A stretch of DNA of 61,698 bases, taken from NCBI RefSeq assembly GCF_017948485.1, contig NZ_JAFFSX010000041.1, forward strand, positions 1 to 61,698. The letters run 5' to 3'. Below the pieces are notes generated by a model that made no database searches, was not told the DNA's origin, and worked only from the letters and a program-made list of their open reading frames with translations. Source of the DNA: Streptomyces sp. GESEQ-35. Lineage in GTDB: Bacteria; Actinomycetota; Actinomycetes; Streptomycetales; Streptomycetaceae. The number at the start of each line of letters is the position of its first letter. Within the stretch, counting starts at the first letter, position 1. Made by a program: the position numbers and the translations under genes. Positions 9,733 to 19,303 of this stretch are shown piece after piece.

Positions 9733-9823
9733 GTTTCAGACACTCCGTGCCATCGATTGACATGCCCATCCCGATGGGTGAACGAGAGGTTCCCTGGGGG
9801 CAACTTCCGTTACATCCGGCTGC

Positions 9824-10267
9824 TCACGTCTCGCCCCATAACTCCGGTCCCGCGTGGCCCAGTTCGGGCAGCATCGCGCGAAACCGGTCGTAGGAGGACC
9901 GGCAGGTGGCGTGGCGTTCGTAGGTGCGCGCGGAGCCGGCCAGATGTTTGCCGGCCCGGTCCCAGATCACCCACACCCAGCCACCCTCCGTGCTGTGCTG
10001 GATTCCACCGCCCGTCTCGGCGTGCCGCGCGCACAGCCGGACGAACGCGTCCCTGCACCGCGCGTGCGAATCATGCGAGGTCAATGACACCGCGACCGAG
10101 CGCCCGTTGGGCGCCACAAGCCGCCAGCCGAAACCACCCTCTCCATTGATGTCGATCTGACATCTCATTCCCACGATCGCGACGGCAGGTCTTGCCGCCC
10201 CGCCGGACCGATCCATCTCCCCACCCCCACCGCCCGTCGAAAAGTGAAACCTGCGGCGCTCTGTCAC
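9824..10267 (-). CDS. Conserved hypothetical protein with two DUF1508-like repeats
   Basis: Up to 147 residues; the true start may be the internal Met of MRCQIDINGEGG (about residue 34), because the N-terminal 30 residues are low complexity. The protein contains two copies of a short unit: GWRLVAPNGRSVAVS followed by H-x-R-C-R-D-A-F-x-R-L, and later WVWVIWDRAGKHLAGSA followed by H-A-T-C-R-S-S-Y-D-R-F. This resembles the tandem DUF1508/YegP fold. No catalytic residues are obvious. It is upstream of pstC on the same strand but with no sign of coupling. Confidence 0.55.
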   Translation of the reverse strand: MTERRRFHFSTGGGGGEMDRSGGAARPAVAIVGMRCQIDINGEGGFGWRLVAPNGRSVAVSLTSHDSHARCRDAFVRLCARHAETGGGIQHSTEGGWVWVIWDRAGKHLAGSARTYERHATCRSSYDRFRAMLPELGHAGPELWGET

Positions 10268-10477
10268 GAGACGTGAAAATCCGCAGGTACGGCGCTATGG
10301 ACGGCAGTAGCAAATCTACTGAGACGGCTGTGAACGCGAACGGACAAAAGCAACTGCCGGTCGCACGCTTCATGTTGAAGTATCCCCTAGGTAACCCCTA
10401 GGACAGACACAGAGAAAGCGCTCGCTGAGCGGGCAGGACAACGTTGCCAATACCGGTCGGAACCGCTCCCATAGGGT

Positions 10478-10495
10478 CACTTGGGGGGCCAAGTG
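10478..10495 (-). terminator. Small hairpin after PH-domain gene
   Basis: CACTTGG / CCAAGTG form a perfect 7-bp stem with a GGGG loop, 20 bases beyond the stop of the PH-domain membrane protein. The rest of 10268-10514 holds no gene; a direct repeat of CCCCTAGG spaced 11 bases (10385-10402) is the only other structure noted. Confidence 0.45.
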
Positions 10496-10514
10496 GGCAC
10501 TCTTCAACGGCCGT

Positions 10515-12167
<1,653 letters not shown>

Positions 12168-12255
12168 CGTCTCCCAGACACTCGGATCACCCAGACGCTC
12201 GGACCACGTGGACGCAGAGCATGTCGAACAAACCTGTGAACCCGAGGCCGAGAGG

Positions 12256-12897
12256 TCAGCCCACCGCCAGCAGAATCGCCAGCAGCACGGCCCCGGCCGC
12301 CGCGGGACCCACGATCTCGTACGCCCAGCGCACGGCGGCCTCGCCCTGTGCGCTCTCCGCCGTCTCCCGTGCCTCCAGCAGCTCGCGCAGGTCGTCCATG
12401 GCCTGGTCGCTCGCCGCACGGGTCGGGCCGTCCGGCGCGGAACCGCTCCGCGCGATGCCTCGGGTGGAGTCCTCGCCGCGTGCCATCGCCCGGGCCTCGT
12501 GCCGGGCCGCCCTCTTGCGGGCGCGCAGTGAGACCGGGATGGCCCAGAGCTGGAACTTGGTGCCGGACCGGTCGACGACCTCGTTCGAGTAGCCGGAGCG
12601 CAGCGAGGCGATCTGCCCCCAGGGCAGCACGATCACGCGGAAGGGGTTGCGGATGCGCAGCCGGTCCTCGTTCACGTACACGGCGGGGCGCACGGTGAAG
12701 GCGACGATCAGCGGCACGACGAGGATCATCGTCGCGAGCGCCAGCCAGGGGGTGCGGCCGTTGCCCTGGACCAGGGCGTCGATGCCGAGCCAGGCGACGA
12801 GGGCCAGCAGGAGTACGCCGCCGGCGATGCCGCCGGAGGACCGGAAGACGCGGTCCTTGGAGTCTGCGGCGGTTGGCTGGGGGTCCGGGGTCGTCAT
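12256..12897 (-). CDS. Membrane protein with PH domain (bPH_6 type)
   Basis: 213 residues. Two hydrophobic helices at about 22-40 and 52-70 are followed by a PH-like segment (VYVNEDRLRIRNPFRVIVLPWGQ, here read as strands around residues 72-125, ending FQLWAIPVSL). A charged middle (RARKRAARHEARAMARGED) and a last helix at about 190-212 complete it. The downstream gene carries a related PH domain, so the pair may form a membrane complex. The function of this family is not known. Confidence 0.7.
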   Translation of the reverse strand: MTTPDPQPTAADSKDRVFRSSGGIAGGVLLLALVAWLGIDALVQGNGRTPWLALATMILVVPLIVAFTVRPAVYVNEDRLRIRNPFRVIVLPWGQIASLRSGYSNEVVDRSGTKFQLWAIPVSLRARKRAARHEARAMARGEDSTRGIARSGSAPDGPTRAASDQAMDDLRELLEARETAESAQGEAAVRWAYEIVGPAAAGAVLLAILLAVG

Positions 12898-12985
12898 ACC
12901 CCTGATTCTGCCTCAGCGTGGTGCTGGGGGTTCTATGCGCCCAGGCGCCGTGGGAGATCTGTCCGTACGCGGGTGCGGGTTCGTT

Positions 12986-13020
12986 GTGGCTTGTCGCGCA
13001 GTTCCCCGCGCCCCTTAGGT
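12986..13020. repeat. Dispersed repeat copy 1 (core CGCAGTTCCCCGCGCCCC)
   Basis: Contains the sequence TTGTCGCGCAGTTCCCCGCG followed by CCCCTTAGG. Three further copies in this window (27518, 41648, 60712) share the same core between unrelated genes. It is a short intergenic family of the kind scattered through Streptomyces chromosomes. Confidence 0.85.
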
Positions 13021-13071
13021 GGGATCACCGCCCGGCGCCATCAAGAACCGTCCACTCGGGCTGTACAGCCG

Positions 13072-13083
13072 CTACGCGCGTAG
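13072..13083 (+). promoter_or_regulatory. Nucleoside-regulon palindrome upstream of deoC
   Basis: Perfect 12-bp palindrome CTACGCGCGTAG. Its last three bases begin the -10-like hexamer TAGATA (13081-13086), and the GTG start of deoC lies 10 bases after that hexamer. Binding here would block the promoter. The same sequence is found before add, the nucleoside ABC operon and, with one changed base, both BMP genes. Confidence 0.8.
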
Positions 13084-13096
13084 ATATGCTCGTCTG

Positions 13097-14053
13097 GTGA
13101 CCATGCCCACCACTGCACACACCCTCACGGACGTGGCGGCCTCCGAGAGCACGCTGCGCCGGTTCCTCCACGGGCTGCCCGGCGTCGACGCGGTCGGCCT
13201 GGAGGCGCGTGCCGCCTCGCTCGGCACCCGTTCCATCAAGACGACCGCGAAGGCGTACGCCATCGACCTCGCCATCTCGATGGTCGACCTGACGACGCTG
13301 GAAGGCGCGGACACCCCGGGCAAGGTCCGGGCGCTCGGCGCCAAGGCGGTCCGCCCCGACCCGACCGACCGTACGACCCCCGCCACGGCCGCGGTCTGTG
13401 TCTACCCGGACATGGTGGCCACCGCGAAGGAGGCCGTCGCCGGCTCCTCGGTCAAGGTCGCCTCGGTCGCCACCGCCTTCCCGGCCGGCCGTGCGGCGCT
13501 GAGCGTCAAGCTGGCCGACGTGCGCGAGGCCGTCGCCGCCGGCGCCGACGAGATCGACATGGTCATCGACCGCGGGGCCTTCCTCGCGGGCAACTACATG
13601 AAGGTGTACGAGGAGATCGTCGCTGTGAAGGAGGCCTGCGGGGCGAGCGCCCGACTGAAGGTCATCTTCGAGACCGGCGAGCTGTCGACGTACGACAACA
13701 TCCGCCGCGCGAGCTGGCTCGGCATGCTTGCCGGCGCCGACTTCATCAAGACCTCGACCGGCAAGGTCGCCGTCAACGCCACTCCCGCGAACACGCTCCT
13801 CATGCTGGAGGCCGTGCGCGACTTCCGTGCCCAGACCGGCGTGCAGGTGGGCGTGAAGCCGGCCGGCGGCATCCGGACGTCCAAGGACGCGATCAAGTTC
13901 CTCGTTGTGGTCAACGAGACCGCCGGCGAGGACTGGCTGGACAACCACTGGTTCCGCTTCGGCGCGTCCTCGCTCCTGAACGACCTGCTGATGCAGCGTC
14001 AGAAGCTGGCCACCGGCCGCTACTCCGGTCCCGACTACGTGACGGTGGACTGA
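13097..14053 (+). CDS. deoC: Deoxyribose-phosphate aldolase
   Basis: 318 residues from GTG 13097 (an ATG two codons later is the alternative; neither has a ribosome site, and the -10-like box 10 bases upstream suggests a nearly leaderless message). It cleaves 2-deoxyribose 5-phosphate to glyceraldehyde 3-phosphate and acetaldehyde. Visible family motifs are DEIDMVIDRG, the Schiff-base lysine in FIKTSTGK and the second active lysine in VGVKPAGGIRT. It is longer than E. coli DeoC (259) because of about 50 extra N-terminal residues, normal for actinobacterial forms. It is followed five bases later by an aldehyde dehydrogenase, which could oxidise the acetaldehyde product. Confidence 0.95.
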   Translation: MTMPTTAHTLTDVAASESTLRRFLHGLPGVDAVGLEARAASLGTRSIKTTAKAYAIDLAISMVDLTTLEGADTPGKVRALGAKAVRPDPTDRTTPATAAVCVYPDMVATAKEAVAGSSVKVASVATAFPAGRAALSVKLADVREAVAAGADEIDMVIDRGAFLAGNYMKVYEEIVAVKEACGASARLKVIFETGELSTYDNIRRASWLGMLAGADFIKTSTGKVAVNATPANTLLMLEAVRDFRAQTGVQVGVKPAGGIRTSKDAIKFLVVVNETAGEDWLDNHWFRFGASSLLNDLLMQRQKLATGRYSGPDYVTVD

Positions 14054-14058
14054 TCACC

Positions 14059-15507
14059 ATGGCATCCACATCCGCATCCGCATTTGAATACGCGCCGGCG
14101 CCCGAGTCCCGCTCGATCGTCGACATCGCCCCGTCCTACGGCCTGTTCATCGACGGCGAGTTCGTGGAGGCGGCCGACGGCAAGGTCTTCAAGACGGTCT
14201 CGCCGTCCACCGAGGAAGTCCTCTCCGAGATCGCCCAGGCCGGTGCCGAGGACGTCGACCGCGCGGTGAAGGCCGCCCGCAAGGCCTTCGAGAAGTGGTC
14301 GGCGCTGCCCGGCTCCGAGCGGGCGAAGTATCTCTTCCGCATCGCCCGCATCATCCAGGAGCGCGCCCGCGAGCTCGCCGTCCTCGAAACCCTGGACAAC
14401 GGCAAGCCCATCAAGGAGACGAGGGACGCCGACCTGCCCCTCGTAGCGGCGCACTTCTTCTACTACGCGGGCTGGGCGGACAAGCTCGGTCACGCCGGCT
14501 TCGGCACGGACCCGCGGCCGCTGGGCGTCGCCGGCCAGGTCATCCCCTGGAACTTCCCGCTTCTGATGCTGGCCTGGAAGATCGCCCCGGCGCTCGCGAC
14601 GGGCAACACGGTGGTGTTGAAGCCCGCCGAGACCACCCCCCTCTCCGCCCTGTTCTTCGCGGACATCTGCCGCCAGGCCGGCCTGCCCAAGGGCGTCGTC
14701 AACATCCTTCCGGGGTACGGCGACACGGGCGCGTCCCTGGTGGCCCACCCGGACGTGAACAAGGTGGCGTTCACCGGCTCCACCGCCGTCGGCAAGGAGA
14801 TCGCCCGCACGGTCGCCGGCTCGACGAAGAAGCTCACCCTCGAACTCGGCGGCAAGGGCGCGAACATCGTCTTCGACGACGCCCCGATCGACCAGGCCGT
14901 GGAAGGGATCGTCAACGGGATCTTCTTCAACCAGGGCCAGGTGTGCTGCGCGGGCAGCCGGCTGCTGGTGCAGGAGTCGATCCAGGACGAGCTGCTGGAC
15001 TCGCTGAAGCGCCGGCTGTCGACGCTGCGTCTCGGCGACCCGCTGGACAAGAACACGGACATCGGCGCCATCAACTCCGCCGAACAGCTCTCGCGCATCA
15101 CCTCGCTCGTCGAGCAGGGCGAGGCCGAGGGCGCCGAGCGCTGGTCCGCGCCGTGCGACATCCCCTCCTCCGGCTACTGGTTCGCGCCGACGCTCTTCAC
15201 GAACGTCACCCAGGCCCACACCGTCGCCCGGGACGAGATCTTCGGCCCGGTGCTGTCCGTCCTCACCTTCCGCACCCCGGACGAGGCGGTCGCCAAGGCC
15301 AACAACACTCCGTACGGCCTGTCGGCGGGCATCTGGACCGAGAAGGGGTCGCGGATCCTCGCCGTGGCGGGCAAGCTGCGCGCGGGCGTGATCTGGTCCA
15401 ACACGTTCAACAAGTTCGACCCGACCTCGCCCTTCGGCGGCTACAAGGAGTCGGGCTTCGGCCGCGAGGGCGGTCGCCACGGCCTGGAGGCGTACCTCGA
15501 TGTCTGA
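14059..15507 (+). CDS. Aldehyde dehydrogenase (catalytic, ALDH16-like N-terminal half)
   Basis: 482 residues, NAD(P)-dependent ALDH superfamily. Substrate-channel and cofactor motifs are present: PWNFPLLM, FTGSTAVGKE, the general-base Glu262 in ELGGKG and the nucleophile Cys296 in GQVCCAGSR. It is close to the normal ALDH length of 480-500. It starts 5 bases after deoC and its last 8 bases overlap a second, truncated ALDH gene in another frame. The context suggests oxidation of acetaldehyde from the DeoC reaction. The pair of genes together corresponds in size and order to the two domains of ALDH16. Confidence 0.9.
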   Translation: MASTSASAFEYAPAPESRSIVDIAPSYGLFIDGEFVEAADGKVFKTVSPSTEEVLSEIAQAGAEDVDRAVKAARKAFEKWSALPGSERAKYLFRIARIIQERARELAVLETLDNGKPIKETRDADLPLVAAHFFYYAGWADKLGHAGFGTDPRPLGVAGQVIPWNFPLLMLAWKIAPALATGNTVVLKPAETTPLSALFFADICRQAGLPKGVVNILPGYGDTGASLVAHPDVNKVAFTGSTAVGKEIARTVAGSTKKLTLELGGKGANIVFDDAPIDQAVEGIVNGIFFNQGQVCCAGSRLLVQESIQDELLDSLKRRLSTLRLGDPLDKNTDIGAINSAEQLSRITSLVEQGEAEGAERWSAPCDIPSSGYWFAPTLFTNVTQAHTVARDEIFGPVLSVLTFRTPDEAVAKANNTPYGLSAGIWTEKGSRILAVAGKLRAGVIWSNTFNKFDPTSPFGGYKESGFGREGGRHGLEAYLDV

Positions 15508-16384
15508 CCGACTCAACGTGCTCAAGACCTACAAGCTGTACGTCGGCGGGAAGTTCCCGCGTTCCGAGAGCGGCCGGGTGTACGAGGTGACGGACTCGAA
15601 GGGCAAGTGGCTCGCCAACGCACCGCTCTCCTCCCGCAAGGACGCCCGTGACGCGGTGGTCGCGGCCCGCAAGGCGTTCGGCGCCTGGTCCGGCGCCACG
15701 GCCTACAACCGCGGCCAGGTCCTCTACCGCATCGCCGAGATGCTGGAGGGCCGCCGCGACCAGTTCACGCGTGAAGTGGCCGACGCCGAGGGCCTGTCGA
15801 AGTCCAAGGCGGCCGTGGTCGTCGACGCGACGATCGACCGCTGGGTCTGGTACGCGGGCTGGACCGACAAGATCGCCCAGGTGGTCGGCGGCGGCAACCC
15901 GGTCGCGGGCCCCTTCTTCAACCTGTCCTCTCCCGAGCCGACGGGCGTGGTCGCGGTCCTGGCCCCGCAGGATTCCTCCTTCCTTGGCCTGGTCTCGGTG
16001 GTCGCCCCGGTGATCGCCACCGGCAACACGGCGGTCGTGGTGGCGAGCGAGAACTCCCCGCTGCCGGCGCTGTCGCTGGGCGAGGTGCTGGCCACCTCGG
16101 ACCTGCCGGGCGGTGTCGTCAACGTCCTCACCGGCCGTACGGCGGAGATCGCGACGCCCCTGGCCGCGCACCAGGACGTCAACGCGATCGACCTCGCGGG
16201 CGCCGACGACATCCTGGCGAAGGAACTGGAGATCGCGGCCGCCGACAACCTCAAGCGCGTCCTGCGTCCACAGCCTGTGGATTACACGGAGACGCCGGGC
16301 ACGGACCGTCTGACAGCGTTCCTGGAGACGAAGACGGTCTGGCACCCGACGGGGTCGCTGGGGGCGTCCGGCTCGTCGTACTGA
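15500..16384 (+). CDS. Cysteine-free partial aldehyde dehydrogenase (ALDH16 C-terminal-domain-like)
   Basis: 294 residues that align with the N-terminal, NAD-binding part of ALDH (KLYVGGKFPRSESGR start; GVVAVLAPQDSSFLGLVSVV; ATGNTAVVVASE; LPGGVVNVLTGR). It stops before the catalytic domain and contains no cysteine at all, so it cannot catalyse the usual reaction. The reading frame is clean and overlaps the catalytic gene by 8 bases, so this is a maintained pseudoenzyme and not a decayed gene. In ALDH16 proteins the second ALDH domain likewise lacks the nucleophile. It probably forms a stable complex with the upstream enzyme. Confidence 0.85.
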   Translation: MSDRLNVLKTYKLYVGGKFPRSESGRVYEVTDSKGKWLANAPLSSRKDARDAVVAARKAFGAWSGATAYNRGQVLYRIAEMLEGRRDQFTREVADAEGLSKSKAAVVVDATIDRWVWYAGWTDKIAQVVGGGNPVAGPFFNLSSPEPTGVVAVLAPQDSSFLGLVSVVAPVIATGNTAVVVASENSPLPALSLGEVLATSDLPGGVVNVLTGRTAEIATPLAAHQDVNAIDLAGADDILAKELEIAAADNLKRVLRPQPVDYTETPGTDRLTAFLETKTVWHPTGSLGASGSSY

Positions 16385-16403
16385 CGACGGGCCTCCGAAA
16401 CCG

Positions 16404-16445
16404 GAGAGCCGCGCTTCCCCTCCGTCCAGGGAGAGCGCGGCTCTC
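16404..16445 (+). terminator. Strong hairpin after the ALDH pair
   Basis: GAGAGCCGCGC (16404-16414) pairs perfectly with GCGCGGCTCTC (16435-16445), and the interior adds CTTCCC/GGGAG pairing. It lies 20 bases after the ALDH-like stop and probably ends the deoC operon. Nothing else is evident before the convergent Nudix gene. Confidence 0.8.
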
Positions 16446-16568
16446 TGCCGTGAGCCCGCGCTCAGCCTCCCAGCGGCCCCGGACGCAGGGAGGACGCAGG
16501 CCCGTCGTCTGTTTGTCGCTGGTCGCAGGCTGCGTCGCGGCCTCAGAAGGCGGGTGGTGCCTGCCGGC

Positions 16569-17051
16569 TCAGCCGTCGGTCGCGGGTCCCTCACTTGGCG
16601 CTCGTCTTCCTCCTACGGTGACCTGCTCGGCCAGCAACAGCGCCAGCGGGCCTCCCGGCAGCAGGAAGCGTCCCTCGGTGGCGGCCCGGATCGCGTCAGG
16701 CATCGGCCACCACATCAGCTTGAAGTCCGCTTCGCTGGGCGTGAGTTGCTGCGGACCCAAGGTGAGAGCTTCGGCAAGGAAAAGATGGATGCGGGCGGCG
16801 GAGTTCAGGGTGATGGCGTACGAGCCGAGGTGGCGCCAGGTCTGGGCGGTGACGCCGGCTTCCTCGCGCAGCTCGCGCCGCGCGCACTCTTCCGGTGTCT
16901 CGCCATCCTCCTGGCGCCCCCCGGGCAGGAACACGTACTCGCCGCCGTGCCGGGGGAATTCAGCGGTCAGGACAGCGACCATGCCGTCCGCGTCTCGGGC
17001 CACGATGACGGAGGCGTCGCACATCGCCCCCCGCTGGGATGTGTCGGTCAT
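16569..17051 (-). CDS. Nudix hydrolase
   Basis: 160 residues from ATG 17051. A full Nudix box is visible at about residues 44-66 (G-x5-E-x7-RE-L-x-EE-x-G-V, seen as GRQEDGE...RRELREEAGV), which binds Mg and hydrolyses a nucleoside diphosphate linked to another group. It has the GEYVFLPGGRQEDGE style of the ADP-ribose/dNTP-type subfamily, but the substrate cannot be inferred. It is the last gene of a minus-strand run with the sulfatase-like gene 19 bases upstream. Confidence 0.85.
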   Translation of the reverse strand: MTDTSQRGAMCDASVIVARDADGMVAVLTAEFPRHGGEYVFLPGGRQEDGETPEECARRELREEAGVTAQTWRHLGSYAITLNSAARIHLFLAEALTLGPQQLTPSEADFKLMWWPMPDAIRAATEGRFLLPGGPLALLLAEQVTVGGRRAPSEGPATDG

Positions 17052-17070
17052 GGCCCGGGAGCGTAGCCGC

Positions 17071-17865
17071 CTACTCTGACAACGACGCCGCGAACGGCAC
17101 GTTGAGCACGGTGGGGTGAGCGATGCCACGGCCGTGGTAGCCGTCCTCGCCAAAGGCGTCGCCGTGGTCGGCGCACATGATGATCAGCCATCTCTTCTTG
17201 GCGGTGAGCCCGTCGACCAGGCGGCCGAGGTGTTCGTCCGCGTACGCGAGGGCGGCGGCCTGGGATTGCCACGTGTCGTTGCTGTCCCCCACATAGTGGC
17301 CGTGGGGGACATGGGTGGCAGAGACATTGACGAACAGGAACAGCGGCCGGTCGGCGTACTGCTCGGCGACGGTCAGGGCATGGTCGGCCTGGTGGCGGGT
17401 GGAGTCGGGCTCCGGGGAGCAGAACTCGGGCCGCCAGTGGTCCTCGTAGAACATATCGGGCAGCACCGATCCGAGCTGTGTCTCCCGTGAGAAGTAGGTC
17501 ACGCCGCCGACGCACGCGGTGCGGTAGCCGTGCTGGGCGAGCCCGGTGAGGAGGTTCGGCGCATCGAAGACGAACGTGCCCGCATCGACGATCTTGAACG
17601 CGGGCGGGCGGCACTCCCACCGCCGCGGCGGCTGCACGGGCTGCGGCAACTTGGGCAGGAAGCCGGAGAAGAACGCGATATGCGCGGGGAGGGTGAAGGT
17701 GCCGGGAGTGCGGCGTTCCTCCCACACCCCGCTCGGCAGGATCTTCGCCAGGTGCGGGGTCTGACCGGCGTGCAGGGTCGCGCGGGCGACGTCGTAGCGC
17801 AGGGAATCCAGGGTGACGAACAGGATGCTGGTACCGCTTCGGATGACCTCGGCCGCGTCGATCAC
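17071..17865 (-). CDS. Sulfatase / alkaline-phosphatase superfamily protein
   Basis: 264 residues; the GTG at 17865 has GGTGGAG 5 bases upstream and overlaps the preceding stop by GTGA. The metal-ligand start ILFVTLDSLRYD, a nucleophile segment of the form TLPAH (Thr where sulfatases have Cys or Ser) and the C-terminal metal motif CADHGDAFGEDGYHGRG identify the superfamily. It is shorter than typical sulfatases (400-550), with no signal peptide, so it is a cytoplasmic phospho- or sulfo-transferase/hydrolase of unknown substrate. Its neighbours are a phosphohexomutase fragment and a Nudix protein. Confidence 0.75.
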   Translation of the reverse strand: MIDAAEVIRSGTSILFVTLDSLRYDVARATLHAGQTPHLAKILPSGVWEERRTPGTFTLPAHIAFFSGFLPKLPQPVQPPRRWECRPPAFKIVDAGTFVFDAPNLLTGLAQHGYRTACVGGVTYFSRETQLGSVLPDMFYEDHWRPEFCSPEPDSTRHQADHALTVAEQYADRPLFLFVNVSATHVPHGHYVGDSNDTWQSQAAALAYADEHLGRLVDGLTAKKRWLIIMCADHGDAFGEDGYHGRGIAHPTVLNVPFAASLSE

Positions 17866-18365
17866 GGCGACTCCACCAGATCGCGGCGCTCGGCGACGTG
17901 GCCCTTGGCCTGGTCGTTCACCGGGATGGGAACCCGGTCGGAGGCGATCATCTCCCGCAGCCTGGACAGACCAGTGCCCTCGGTGACCGGCTGGCCGCCG
18001 CAGTCGTAAAGGCGGATGGTAACGGTCTGCCGGTAGGCCTCGTCGGTCGTGGTCAGCAGGGCTCCAGGGACGCCCCCAAGGTGCTTCATCGCGTCCAGGA
18101 GCTGGGTTTCGTCGGCCGTTCCGAGGCTGGAGACCTGGCAGCCGAAGTGCTCGGCGTTGATGGCCCCGAGGCAGAAGCGCCGGTGGAACTCGGCCGTTGC
18201 GGGGTGGCCGTCGTGGGCCACGGCCATCTCCTGGGACCGGCTCACAACGACGAAGCAGGCCGCGACCCACCAGGCCACACCCTCGTGGATCTCGCCGGGG
18301 AACGCGCCGGCGACGCGGCCGTCACGGATGACGGTGTCGGTGTCGGTGTCGATCGGGTTGAGCAC
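17862..18365 (-). CDS. Orphan phosphohexomutase domain I with altered active-site loop
   Basis: 167 residues from GTG 18365 (GGAGG 7-11 bases upstream). It reads like domain I of phosphomannomutase/phosphoglucomutase: VAHDGHPATAEFHRRF matches the family's GxDxRxSS-then-F helix; VSSLGTADETQLLDA matches the strand preceding the catalytic loop; GGVPGALLTTTDEA stands where GxxxTASHNP should be. The phosphoserine is therefore Thr and the His-Asn-Pro is lost. Domains II-IV are absent. The protein probably does not isomerise sugars; a binding or regulatory role is possible, or it is a remnant. It overlaps the sulfatase-like gene by four bases. Confidence 0.6.
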   Translation of the reverse strand: MLNPIDTDTDTVIRDGRVAGAFPGEIHEGVAWWVAACFVVVSRSQEMAVAHDGHPATAEFHRRFCLGAINAEHFGCQVSSLGTADETQLLDAMKHLGGVPGALLTTTDEAYRQTVTIRLYDCGGQPVTEGTGLSRLREMIASDRVPIPVNDQAKGHVAERRDLVESP

Positions 18366-18910
18366 GCCTGCCCTCCAGGTTCGTGACGATGATGTCGGCC
18401 AGGTCGTCCGGGCTGCGGCCGTCGGTGGGGAGCACGACCGCGCTCGGGTCGGTCTCGGCGACGGACAGGAAGTTCTCCCTGAGCCGGTCAAGGCGGCCGG
18501 GGACGTCGAACAGGTCGGTGTCGTCCTGCTTCACGTCCGTCTTGATGCCCATCCGCTCCTTCAACGAGTTGTCGGAGCTGACGAGATAGAAGGTGGCGTC
18601 CGGCGCCACAAGGTAGGGCCGGAACGGGGCGATCAACTCGCGGACCTGGTCCAATGCGATGCGTTTGACGGCAGCGTGGCAGGCCATCACCGAGGAGGCG
18701 TACCGGTCCGCGACCACCGACCCCGTACCGAGGTGCTGCCGTACGGCGTCGGAGGCGTGCAAGAGGCCGGAGAGGTAGAACGCGAACTGCGGAATTCGCC
18801 AGCAGGCAGGCTAGCGTCGACTTCCCGACCCCTGAGACACCCTCCAGGACCACGAGCGGCCCCTGGCGGTCGTCTGTCCCGGGCTTGTAAGCGGCGCGCA
18901 AGGGGCTCAC
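18322..18910 (-). pseudogene. Thymidylate-kinase-like gene broken by internal deletion/frameshift
   Basis: The 5' part from GTG 18910 encodes a P-loop start, GPLVVLEGVSGVGKSTLA, in one frame. After about 40 codons the family resemblance jumps to another frame, IPQFAFYLSGLLHASDAV, then VVADRYASSVMACHA (the dTMP-kinase DRY motif) and on to 18322. About 30-40 residues expected between the two parts are missing. The junction falls around 18785-18795. As read, no single product has both halves, so it is likely inactive unless the sequence contains an error. Its end overlaps the phosphohexomutase-like gene by 44 bases. Confidence 0.65.
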
Positions 18911-19206
18911 AGAGCGCCCTCGGTGAAGGCGGAGATGTGCCGGGCGACGGCCGCGGGGATCGCGTCCGGACCAGCCAGCATGGGCCGGATGTCCATGCGG
19001 AGGTCGTCCCGCAGAAGGCACGGCTGGACTCCGCCGGCGCCCGCTGTGGCGGCGTTCCCGGAAGACGGCTCCGCCGAGTGGCACGCGCAGCACTCACGGC
19101 GAGCGGGCCCGGCCGAGCGGCTGCATACGGGGGCGCTGGACAACCGGACGGAGGCCCTGGGCGTACTCCTGGTCGACCCCGACCACCCCAACGTGGCGCG
19201 GAGCAA
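18907..19206 (-). pseudogene. 3' remnant of an unidentified gene upstream of the kinase remnant
   Basis: The last 40 codons (ending DAIPAAVARHISAFTEGAL) have strong third-position GC, and the stop overlaps the GTG of the kinase-like gene as GTGA, so a real coupled gene once ended here. Upstream of about 19030 the frame loses coding character, while the plus strand from about 19060 to 19240 shows coding-like codon use without a start or recognisable family. The region 19030-19303 thus appears scrambled. No function can be given. Confidence 0.3.
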
Positions 19207-19303
19207 CTACATCGGCGCAAAGGGTGGTCGAAGTGTGACGCACACTGCAAAGCCGGTCCGCGGGGTCGATGAACACCAGGTGAATGCCGCACACTGGTCT
19301 CCC

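Noticed and set aside
9777..9783. Possible PHO box upstream of pstC (GTTCACC on the minus strand)
   Set aside because: Only one good heptamer is present; a PHO box needs at least two repeats spaced 11 bases, and the neighbouring units do not match.
18785..18800. GAATTC site at the kinase deletion junction suggesting an engineered cut
   Set aside because: A six-base site occurs by chance and no vector or marker sequence flanks it.
19060..19240. Coding-like plus-strand stretch (…GVLLVDPDHPNVARSNYIGA…)
   Set aside because: Third-position GC looks coding, but there is no start, no family match that I can name and it runs into the uridine-kinase leader, so no gene is claimed.
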